NCBI GenBank assembly: GCA_034435435.1
Contig: DAOTXN010000054.1
Span: 1-28,511, forward strand
Direction of reading: 5' to 3'
DNA length: 28,511 nt
Source: DAOTXN01 sp034435435
Lineage (GTDB): Bacteria > Chloroflexota > Anaerolineae > S140-20
The notes beneath the pieces were generated by a model. That model saw only the letters and a list, made by a program, of their open reading frames with translations, did no database searches and was not told the origin of the DNA. Each line of letters opens with the position of its first letter. The stretch's first letter is position 1. A program made the translations under genes and the position numbers. Below are positions 22,514-28,511 of the stretch, one piece after another.

Positions 22514-23962
22514 ATGTTACCCTTTCCCCCCACAGGCCGCCCCAAAGAAGACGTGCTGGCCGAGATGCGCGCCGCCCGCGACCACGACGTTCAGTGGCAA
22601 AAGGGGCGCGTCTTTGGCCTGGTCTACCACATCAGCGCCGAGATCGACGCGCTGCTGCAAGAGGCCTATACGATGTTCTTTGCCGAAAACGGCCTCAACC
22701 CTACCGCGTTTCCCAGCTTGCGCAAGTTCGAGACCGAGGTCGTGGCGCGCACCGCCGCGCTGCTAGGCGGCGACGAGAACGTGGTCGGCACCATGACCTC
22801 CGGCGGCACCGAGTCGGTGTTGATGGCGGTCAAAACCGCCCGCGATTGGGCGCGCCGTCACCGACCCAACGTCCACCGGCCCGAAGTGGTCTTGCCGCTT
22901 TCGGCCCATCCGGCCTTTGACAAAGCCGGCGACTATTTCGGCGTGCGCATCCTCCACACGCCCCTGCGCGCCGACTATCGCGCCGACGTAGAGGCGCTGC
23001 GCGCCGCCATCACGCCCGACACCATCCTGCTGGCCGCCTCGGCCCCGGCCTACCCCCACGGCGTCGTGGACCCCATCCGCGAGCTGGCCGAAATCGCCCA
23101 GGAGCGCGATTTGCTGTTCCACGTGGACGCCTGCGTGGGCGGTTTTATGCTGCCGTTCGTGCGCAAGCTGGGCTATGCCGTGCCCGATTTCGACTTTGGC
23201 GTGCCGGGCGTCACCTCCATGTCGGCCGACCTGCACAAATACGGCTATGCGGCCAAGCCTGCTTCGGTGGTGTTGTACCGCACGCCAGAGCTGCGCCGCT
23301 GCCAGTTCTTTGTGTACACCGACTGGCCGGGCGGCATTTACCCCTCCACAGCCATGACCGGCTCGCGCCCCGGCGGGCCAGTGGCGGCGGCCTGGGCGCT
23401 GATGAGCGCCCTGGGCGAGGAGGGCTATCTGCACATCACCGACGTGGTGATGCAAACCACTCGCAAAATCCAGGCCGGCATTCGCGCCATCCCCGGCCTG
23501 CAGGTGCTCGGCGACCCGGAGATGAGCGTGTTTGCCATCGCCGGCGATGGGGTGGATGTGTACGAGGTGGCCGACGAGCTAGCTTTGCGCGGCTGGCATT
23601 TCGACCGCCAGCACTTTCCCGCCTCGCTGCACGTGACCGTCAACTATGTCCACGCCGAGATTGCCGACGAATTCCTGGCCGATCTGACGGCGGCCGTGGC
23701 CGCCGTGCGCCGGCCGGGTCTGCGCAAAGCGGTTAACAAATCAATGGTCAAGGGCGCCAACGCGCTGGTGCGCGTCCTGCCGGAGACGTGGGTCAGTCGC
23801 TTGATGGGCAAAGCCTCGGCCTTGCTGGGCGGTTCGGGCGCACTGCCGGGCCGCATGGCCCCCATGTACGGGCTGATCGGCACGCTGCCCAATCGCGGCG
23901 ATTTGAAAGAGCTGGTGCTGGACCTGCTCGATGGGTTATTTCGCTACCAAAAGAAAGAGTAG
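22514..23962 (+). CDS. PLP-dependent decarboxylase/lyase, sphingosine-1-phosphate-lyase-like
   Basis: The 482-residue enzyme belongs to the group II decarboxylase fold. It shows TMTSGGTESVLMAVKTAR (cofactor phosphate site, 93-110), AHPAFDKA (His132, stacks on the PLP ring), HVDACVGGF (Asp205), and SADLHKYGYAAKPAS with the Schiff-base Lys242. The spacing and the VYTDWPGGIYPS ... GSRPGG segment resemble bacterial and eukaryotic sphingosine-1-phosphate lyases more than amino-acid decarboxylases, in my judgement. No N-terminal membrane helix is present. The likely reaction is cleavage of a phosphorylated long-chain base or related amino alcohol; an amino-acid decarboxylase is the alternative. A strong GGAG ribosome site lies 6 nt before the ATG. 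Confidence 0.8.
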   Translation: MLPFPPTGRPKEDVLAEMRAARDHDVQWQKGRVFGLVYHISAEIDALLQEAYTMFFAENGLNPTAFPSLRKFETEVVARTAALLGGDENVVGTMTSGGTESVLMAVKTARDWARRHRPNVHRPEVVLPLSAHPAFDKAGDYFGVRILHTPLRADYRADVEALRAAITPDTILLAASAPAYPHGVVDPIRELAEIAQERDLLFHVDACVGGFMLPFVRKLGYAVPDFDFGVPGVTSMSADLHKYGYAAKPASVVLYRTPELRRCQFFVYTDWPGGIYPSTAMTGSRPGGPVAAAWALMSALGEEGYLHITDVVMQTTRKIQAGIRAIPGLQVLGDPEMSVFAIAGDGVDVYEVADELALRGWHFDRQHFPASLHVTVNYVHAEIADEFLADLTAAVAAVRRPGLRKAVNKSMVKGANALVRVLPETWVSRLMGKASALLGGSGALPGRMAPMYGLIGTLPNRGDLKELVLDLLDGLFRYQKKE

Positions 23963-23982
23963 GCGCCCCATCGAGGATTTTT

Positions 23983-24072
23983 TACCACCAAGACGCCAGG
24001 TCACAAAGGACGCTAAAAGACACAAAGGTTCTGGTGACTGGTGGATTCGTTTTTCTTGGCGTCTTGGTGGTA
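23983..24072. repeat. 90-bp element with perfect 16-bp inverted ends
   Basis: TACCACCAAGACGCCA (23983-23998) and its exact reverse complement (24057-24072) bound a 58-bp middle containing AAAGGACGC and ACACAAAGG motifs. It fills the gap between the PLP enzyme and the GPH symporter. It resembles short dispersed repeats common in Chloroflexota and similar genomes, as I recall. It may also act as a transcript-end hairpin. No target duplication is evident. Confidence 0.65.
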
Positions 24073-24104
24073 GGAACCGTTTTTCCAAATCGTGGGAGGG
24101 AATG

Positions 24105-25544
24105 ATGAGCGAGCAAGCCGGGGAGCGGGAGGGTCGCCTTTCGGTTTGGACCAAGCTGGTTTTCGGCTCCGGCGATTGGAGCGTTTCCAGCTTTGGCACC
24201 CTGCGGCAGATTTTTTACGCCATCTTTTTGACCGACGTGGTGGGGCTGGAGCCGCGCCTGGCGTCGGTCGCCGCGCTGGCCGGCATTCTGTGGGACGCAG
24301 TAAACGACCCGCTGGTGGGCATCCTGAGCGACCGCGTGCGCACGCGCTGGGGCCGCCGCCGGCCGTTCTTGCTGTTCTTTGCCGTGCCCTACGGATTGGG
24401 TTTCGTGCTGCTGTGGTGGGCCCCGCCGTGGGAAAACCCGATCGCGCTGGCGGTCACGGTCTCGCTGGCTTACATGCTCAGCGACACTTTTCAGACCTTG
24501 ATCGCCGTCCCGCTGTATGCGCTGACCCCCGAAATCACCCCCGACTATGACGAGCGCACCTCGCTGACCACCTATCGCATGTTCTTTAATCTGCTGGCCT
24601 CGCTGGTCACGGCGGTGGCGGCCCCGGCCATCGTGGACGCCGTGCTGGCCGGCGGGGCCACGCAACAGCAGGGCTATCTGATCGTCTCGGCGCTGTTCGG
24701 CGGCCTGGCCACCCTGCCGCTCCTGCTGATCTTTGCCCGCGTGCGCGAGCGCCCTCGCAGCGAGGCCAAAGTCGTGCGCGAGCAGCACACGCCCCTGGCC
24801 GACGTCCTGCGCACAGCGTGGGCCAATGTCCCCTTTCGTTTCGCCACGGCGATTTACATGCTCAACTGGATCACTTTTGACCTGGTGGCGCTGACGCTGC
24901 CGTTTTTCCTGGCCTACTGGGTGGCCGAAGGCAATTTGCTGGCCAAGGCGCTGGGCCTGCCGCTGGAATCGGCCATGTTTGCCCTGCTGCTGGTCACGTC
25001 GGTGCTGATGTTACCCTTTTGGTTGTGGTTGGCGCGCCGCCTGAGCAAACACGTCGCCTACGTCATTGCGATGGCCTTTTGGGCCGTGGTACAATTGGTC
25101 ACCCTGGCCATCCGGCCCGGACAGACCGCCTTTGTGCTGGGACTGGCGGTGCTGGCGGGGGCCTCGGTGTCGGCGGCGCACGTGCTGCCCGACGCCATCT
25201 TTCCCGACGTGATCGAATGGGACGAGCTGCGCACGGGCCGCCGCCAGGAGGGGATTTATTACGGGGTGAAGAATTTCGTGCGCAAGCTGACCGGCGCCCT
25301 GGCGATTTTTTTGGCGCTGCAAGTGCTGGGCTGGTTCGGCTACCAGACGCCGCCCGAAGGGGCGCAGCATTTCAGTCAGCCGGCGGGAACCGTGACCGCC
25401 ATCCGCATGTTGACCGGGCCGGTGGGGGCCGCGCTGCTGCTCAGCGCGGTGCTCGCCGCCTGGTTCTACCCGCTCACCCGCGAGCGGCACGCGCGGGTGC
25501 GGCGGCTGCTGGCCCGCCGACAACGGAAAAGTCACACCCACTGA
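24105..25544 (+). CDS. GPH-family sugar:cation symporter (MFS_2, MelB-like)
   Basis: I choose the second of two adjacent ATGs because it lies 4 nt after GGAGGG; the product is 479 residues. The N-terminal region has GSGDWSVSSFGTLRQIFYAIFLTDVVGL and DAVNDPLVGILSDRVRTRWGRRRPFLL, the helix 2-3 signature of glycoside-pentoside-hexuronide symporters, and PLYALTPEITPDYDERTSLTTYRMFF is the usual mid-protein motif. About 12 membrane helices are visible. Members import sugars or glycosides with H+ or Na+. There is no glycosidase next door, so the substrate is open. It converges with the PhnD-like gene, 20 bp away. Confidence 0.88.
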   Translation: MSEQAGEREGRLSVWTKLVFGSGDWSVSSFGTLRQIFYAIFLTDVVGLEPRLASVAALAGILWDAVNDPLVGILSDRVRTRWGRRRPFLLFFAVPYGLGFVLLWWAPPWENPIALAVTVSLAYMLSDTFQTLIAVPLYALTPEITPDYDERTSLTTYRMFFNLLASLVTAVAAPAIVDAVLAGGATQQQGYLIVSALFGGLATLPLLLIFARVRERPRSEAKVVREQHTPLADVLRTAWANVPFRFATAIYMLNWITFDLVALTLPFFLAYWVAEGNLLAKALGLPLESAMFALLLVTSVLMLPFWLWLARRLSKHVAYVIAMAFWAVVQLVTLAIRPGQTAFVLGLAVLAGASVSAAHVLPDAIFPDVIEWDELRTGRRQEGIYYGVKNFVRKLTGALAIFLALQVLGWFGYQTPPEGAQHFSQPAGTVTAIRMLTGPVGAALLLSAVLAAWFYPLTRERHARVRRLLARRQRKSHTH

Positions 25545-25564
25545 GGAGGCATGTTTTTTGAGCC

Positions 25565-26365
25565 TCACCAGACGACTTGGGCAGCCTGTCGCGCCATCTC
25601 ACGAATGGCGTCGTAATCCCGGTCCTCCACCCGCGCCAGCCGCGCTATTTGCCCCCCGGCCAGGATAGCCTGACCCTGCGGGTCAGTGTGCATCGCCCAC
25701 AACGCCTGCCGCAGCGCCTCGCGCAGGTCCGACGCGACGCTCGTGGCAACCACCCACGGAGGCATGGGGCTGGGGCCCAGGCGCTCGATGATCCGTAGCC
25801 GGTCGTTCAGCTCCGGGCGGCGCTGTAGCTCCAGCTCCAGGACGGTGCTATCTATGGCCGAGGCGTCAATCTGCCGCTCCAACACCCACTCGATGGCTTG
25901 CAGATGCGCGCCGGCCTGCACCACCCGCCCAAAGTATCCCTTGGTCTCGCCTAGCGTCGCCAGGTGGTAGCGGGTCACGTTGTATCCCGATTGGGAATGC
26001 GGTTCATTATACGCCCACGTCGCGCCGCGCAAATCGGCAAAGGTGCGGTACGCGCTGGCTCGATGCACGATCACGTCCGAAAAGTAGATCGGGCGATCTT
26101 GATAGCGGGGATGGCGCATGACCGGGGCAGCCAGCAATTCGACCGTGGGCCGGGGTTGATCGGCTTTCCACACGTATGGCAACCCGCACATCCAGCCCAC
26201 TTGGATCTGGCCGGCGTCCAGCCGCCGTTCCCGTTCCTGCCAGGGGATGTCGCCGACAAATTCGGTGGGCCGCCCCAGGCGGGTCGAGAGATAACGGGTA
26301 ATCCCCTGACAGATGAAATCCGCGTTCGGCGACTGAATAGAAGTCACCTGGACAAGCGGGGCCAT
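25565..26365 (-). CDS. PhnD-like substrate-binding protein without signal peptide
   Basis: The ATG at 26365 lies 10 nt after GGAGG; a TTG three codons earlier is too close to that site. The 266-residue protein resembles the phosphate/phosphite/phosphonate ABC-transporter binding proteins. It shows VGWMCGLPYVWKADQ, APVMRHPRYQDRPIYFSDVIVHR, FADLRGATWAYNEPHSQSG and YHLATLG, the typical two-lobe pattern, near-full length. It starts directly with the first beta strand, with no signal peptide or lipobox, so it should stay in the cytoplasm unless exported by another route. No permease or ATPase genes are nearby. It lies 30 bp after a methyltransferase gene and may be co-transcribed. A role as a cytoplasmic ligand sensor or enzyme-like homologue is inference. 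Confidence 0.8.
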   Translation of the reverse strand: MAPLVQVTSIQSPNADFICQGITRYLSTRLGRPTEFVGDIPWQERERRLDAGQIQVGWMCGLPYVWKADQPRPTVELLAAPVMRHPRYQDRPIYFSDVIVHRASAYRTFADLRGATWAYNEPHSQSGYNVTRYHLATLGETKGYFGRVVQAGAHLQAIEWVLERQIDASAIDSTVLELELQRRPELNDRLRIIERLGPSPMPPWVVATSVASDLREALRQALWAMHTDPQGQAILAGGQIARLARVEDRDYDAIREMARQAAQVVW

Positions 26366-26395
26366 TGTGTCCAAACCTCCTTTTCCAACCAGGAT

Positions 26396-27229
26396 TTACC
26401 GGGCAACCCGGCCGTAGAACATCGAATAGGTAAAAAAAGCGCAATAGTCGGGATGGTCCAGAATAAAGTCCGGCGAATCTGGCAGGCACAGCCGCCGATA
26501 CGCCGCCTGGTCCTCTGGAGCCAACTCTGGCTCCACCCCCGCCCACCGCATCTGCAAGAGCGCGACCAGGGCGCTGCGAAGGTCGGCCGTCAATGGAGCA
26601 CAAGCGTCCCCGGCAAAAGTGCGGGCCGTGGGTTCCCTCAGGTTCGCGCCGCGAAACCAACCCAGCGCGCGCATAAAGTGCAGCTCGGGTCTCTTTTCTT
26701 TGGCAAAGGGGGCCATCCCCACAGACGTCGCGCCAAGATGCGCCTCTAACAGCGGATAGCCCGGAAGGAGCTTTTCGGACGACCAGGCCAGGATGGCCAC
26801 CGCGCCGCCAGGCTTGACCACTCGCGCCAGTTCTTTCAGCAATGGCAGCGGTTCCAGAGGGGCATATCCTACACAATCGGCGCTCCAGGCCCAATCAAAA
26901 CTGTCATCATCGAAAGGGAGTTCTCTCACATCGCCGCTTTGAAAGGAAATCCGTCCCGCCAGGCCCGCTTTCTTTGCCATTTCTTCCGCATAGGCCAGGA
27001 ACGCGGAGGACACATCCAGGCCGGTGACGCGCCCGGAAGGTCCCACGGCCTCGGCCAACAATTGGGCCTGGAGGCCAATGCCGCACCCGGCGTCTAACCC
27101 GCAACTGCCCATAGGAAGCCGCAAGGCCTGGATGGCGGCGCGCACGACCGGCGCCCGCAAGGGGTTGGACACGGACAACAAGTAGGCATAGCGCTCCGTT
27201 TCAGGGATGACGCTCCCAGTATTCTTCAT
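26396..27229 (-). CDS. SAM-dependent methyltransferase (class I)
   Basis: The 277-residue protein has a Methyltransf_11/25-type Rossmann domain. It shows GLDAGCGIGLQAQLL (motif I, 44-58), VTGLDVSSAFLAYAEEMA (acidic end of strand 2), SFQSGDVRELPFDDDSFDWAWSADCVGY (motifs II-III region) and LLKELARVVKPGGAVAILAWS. The start is chosen from GGGAGAG 5-6 nt upstream. The same frame is open upstream without a stop through an AbrB-like domain, so a longer fusion protein is possible. The methyl acceptor (small molecule, lipid or quinone) is not identifiable. Confidence 0.85.
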   Translation of the reverse strand: MKNTGSVIPETERYAYLLSVSNPLRAPVVRAAIQALRLPMGSCGLDAGCGIGLQAQLLAEAVGPSGRVTGLDVSSAFLAYAEEMAKKAGLAGRISFQSGDVRELPFDDDSFDWAWSADCVGYAPLEPLPLLKELARVVKPGGAVAILAWSSEKLLPGYPLLEAHLGATSVGMAPFAKEKRPELHFMRALGWFRGANLREPTARTFAGDACAPLTADLRSALVALLQMRWAGVEPELAPEDQAAYRRLCLPDSPDFILDHPDYCAFFTYSMFYGRVAR

Positions 27230-27664
27230 TTTGTCTCTCCCCCGGTGGATTGAGATGTTCTGCTTTTTGTCCTCTCGTACGATGGGTCCTCTCACAGCAA
27301 AGCCGACGGCCAGACCACTCCCCCGGATCACGAGCAAATCGTCCCCGGCTTTGATTCCGTATTGTTCCAGTGTTTCCAGCGGGACAACGATCTCACCCCC
27401 GCGCAACTCGACCCAACCATAAGGTTTTCCGTTGTGTTCCACGACCACGCCTGCGGAGGTCTGGAATTCGCCGAGCGCCGGATGGGCAGCCAGCGCCGCG
27501 CCGAGGGGCGACCCGGCCAAAGAGGCTGGCGACCCCAGACTGAACCCTCCCGAAGTTCGGCTCCCCGGTACCAGAATCAGTCTGGCAGATTCGTCCAGAT
27601 GGTACTCTTTAGATGCCTCTGGTGGGATGGCGATCTGCCCGGCTTGTCCCACGCGAGACCATTG
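27230..27664 (-). CDS. AbrB/SpoVT-like regulator, 5' end disrupted, in frame with methyltransferase
   Basis: The translated stretch carries two AbrB/MazE-like swapped-hairpin motifs: VGQAGQIAIPPEASKEYHLDESARLILVPG and GGEIVVPLETLEQYGIKAGDDLLVIRGSGLAVGF. This two-motif layout belongs to small DNA-binding regulators. No start codon with a ribosome site is seen; a TTG at 27676 or GTG at 27652 is possible. The phosphotransferase fragment upstream runs into it out of frame. At the other end there is no stop before the methyltransferase ATG (VREDKKQNISIHRGRDKMKN), so it is either fused to the enzyme or a remnant. Boundaries are approximate. Confidence 0.6.
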
Positions 27665-28200
27665 TCCCCCATCCAATAACCATAGCCGCAGTCTTTGAAA
27701 TCGATGATGCGCGGCCCCCCGGCCTTGAACAGCACGTTCTCCAGGAACATGTCCGAATGGATCAGGCCGTAGGCGTCTGGCCCTTTGCCGAACGACTCCA
27801 TCACTTGTCGAGCTTGACGCGACACCGTTTGGAAAGGCTCCTGGTACGGTTTGGGCATCGACGCCACCAATTCTTCGACCGGTTGGCGGAAATCTCGCCC
27901 GCCCAACTGTCCGGCCCAGTCCCAATGCGGCCGGTTAAAGCCCTGCGGCGGTTGCCAGCCCGCGGAAAACTCGTGCAGTCGGGCTATCAGCCGCCCCCAT
28001 GCCCTGGCGTGATGGGGGCGCAGGCCCTGGTTGAGATGGCGTCCACCCACCCAACGCATCAACGAGACGTGCCGTCCGTGCGGCAGACCGGGCGTGGGGA
28101 CCGGCTCCGGCACGGGAAGGCCCGCCTCGCGCCGCAACGCCGCCAGCCAGGTCAGCTCCGAGGCGATGGCCTGTGCGTCACCCGTCGAAAGAATGCGCAT
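27577..28200 (-). pseudogene. Aminoglycoside-phosphotransferase-like fragment cut at both ends
   Basis: The 207-residue frame from the ATG at 28200 contains the core of a PF01636-type kinase: SELTWLAALRREAGLPVPEPVPT, the catalytic loop GLIHSDMFLENVLF (HxDxxxxN), and IIDFKDCGYGYWM (the DFG-equivalent). Normal relatives have about 50-60 more N-terminal residues forming the ATP-gripping lobe and about 90 after the metal-binding motif. Both are missing. The 5' cut coincides with an attC-like site, the ATG being part of its GTTATGC core. After YWM the frame reads the AbrB-like DNA out of phase. The kinase is therefore almost certainly inactive. Its original substrate is unknown (homoserine, choline, aminoglycosides and others occur in the family). 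Confidence 0.75.
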
Positions 28201-28280
28201 AACGGACCGCGCGTCAGCCGCCGCGAAGCGAGGGAGCGAAGCGACCGAGCGGAGCGGTCGGCTGGACGCGCTTGTTGGGC
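28197..28280 (-). mobile_element. attC-like integron recombination site (84 bp)
   Basis: Read on the minus strand, the site begins GCCCAAC (R'' core, 28274-28280) and ends GTTATGC (R' core, 28197-28203). Inside, GCGCGTC-C-AGCCG (L'') pairs with CGGCT-GACGCGC (L'), leaving one unpaired base in L'', which on the opposite (plus) strand is the extrahelical G expected of attC sites. The middle is itself palindromic (CGCTTCGCTCCC-type). Length lies within the normal attC range. R'' and R' pair imperfectly, which is tolerated in many attC sites. No integrase gene is in the window, so this is either part of a cassette cluster without integrase or an isolated insertion. Confidence 0.75.
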
Positions 28281-28379
28281 GGCTGTTGGTTGATAGAAAC
28301 CAGTACATGACCATTCATCACGTTTTTCATAAACTTTGCATGTTCTGCCATTCTGAAACAAGTAGCCCATACCAAAGCA

Positions 28380-28407
28380 TATCTCTGAAATTACGGCATA
28401 GTGTATT
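28380..28407. repeat. Right copy of the 28-bp inverted repeat
   Basis: This is the inverted counterpart of 110-137 (26 of 28 identical). It lies 100 bp beyond the attC-like site in AT-rich DNA (28285-28511) where no secure gene is seen. A minus-strand frame ending with the stop at 28391-28393 runs off the window end (about 39 residues, KDAETGKLQCGSLALSKYTMP at its end) and could be the tail of a cassette gene, but this is not secure. Confidence 0.6.
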
Positions 28408-28511
28408 TCGATAAAGCCAGACTGCCGCACTGTAATTTGCCGGTTTCTGCATCTTTGCCGACTAGCTTATATCTCGCAAGTAGTATGATTTGCGAAAGCC
28501 GGTCAGAATTG

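Noticed and set aside
25536..25570. Terminator between the convergent GPH and PhnD-like genes
   Set aside because: GAGGC/GCCTC can pair but the T-run falls in the loop, not after the stem.
27665..27925. N-terminal extension of the methyltransferase frame as one 509-residue protein
   Set aside because: The first roughly 85 residues are the out-of-frame reading of the kinase fragment, with Arg/Pro-rich sequence and no start signal.
28152..28430. 92-codon minus-strand frame crossing the attC-like site
   Set aside because: It begins at a GTG without a ribosome site and reads through the palindrome into Arg/Ser-rich noise; a short cassette gene remains possible but is not supported.

Overview
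The window is high-GC, densely packed bacterial DNA. It most resembles a member of the Chloroflexota (Anaerolineae/Caldilineae-like). The reasons are several large secreted right-handed beta-helix proteins carrying a short FLPLLLR-type motif, proline/threonine-rich linkers after lipoboxes, a GerMN lipoprotein, and GPH and other MFS permeases of a type common in that phylum. The taxonomic call is inference from protein style; there is no rRNA or marker gene here.

Left end (1-1665): a C-terminally truncated STAND-type ATPase fragment, then a small toxin-antitoxin pair (TumA/TumE-like) in which the antitoxin is intact and the toxin is cut short. Minus-strand exoprotein block (1666-13781): DNA polymerase IV (dinB) leads a run of closely spaced minus-strand genes for cell-surface or secreted proteins. 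These are a Cys-rich beta-helix lipoprotein, a conserved lipoprotein of unknown function, a kelch-like secreted protein, a 1030-residue tandem beta-helix protein, a GerMN lipoprotein and a beta-helix/GH114 glycosidase lipoprotein. A REP-like hairpin cluster separates two parts of this run.

Centre (13782-17038): a 231-bp miniature transposable element (GTAA-starting inverted termini, perfect 8-bp target duplication, IS66-like) lies just upstream of an ECF sigma factor gene. That gene overlaps by 4 bp a gene for an unusual membrane protein: an anti-sigma zinc finger, one transmembrane helix and a complete extracellular family-5 solute-binding domain. No transporter genes accompany it, so the most economical reading is a ligand-sensing anti-sigma factor. 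This is the most interesting system in the window.

Right-hand metabolic region (17040-26365): a VapBC pair; a coupled FAD-dependent 2-hydroxyacid dehydrogenase (GlcD-like) and aminotransferase; a small conserved protein with an MFS permease behind a clear sigma-70 promoter; a second, truncated copy of the miniature element; a sphingosine-1-phosphate-lyase-like PLP decarboxylase behind a long hairpin; a GPH-family sugar symporter; and an orphan PhnD-like binding protein without a signal peptide.

Right end (26396-28511): a SAM methyltransferase whose frame is continuous with an AbrB-like regulator, an aminoglycoside-phosphotransferase-like fragment cut at both ends, and an attC-like integron recombination site exactly at the 5' cut. 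A 28-bp sequence near the left edge recurs, inverted, near the right edge (26/28 identical). Both edges are therefore rearranged, accessory-type DNA around a more ordinary core.
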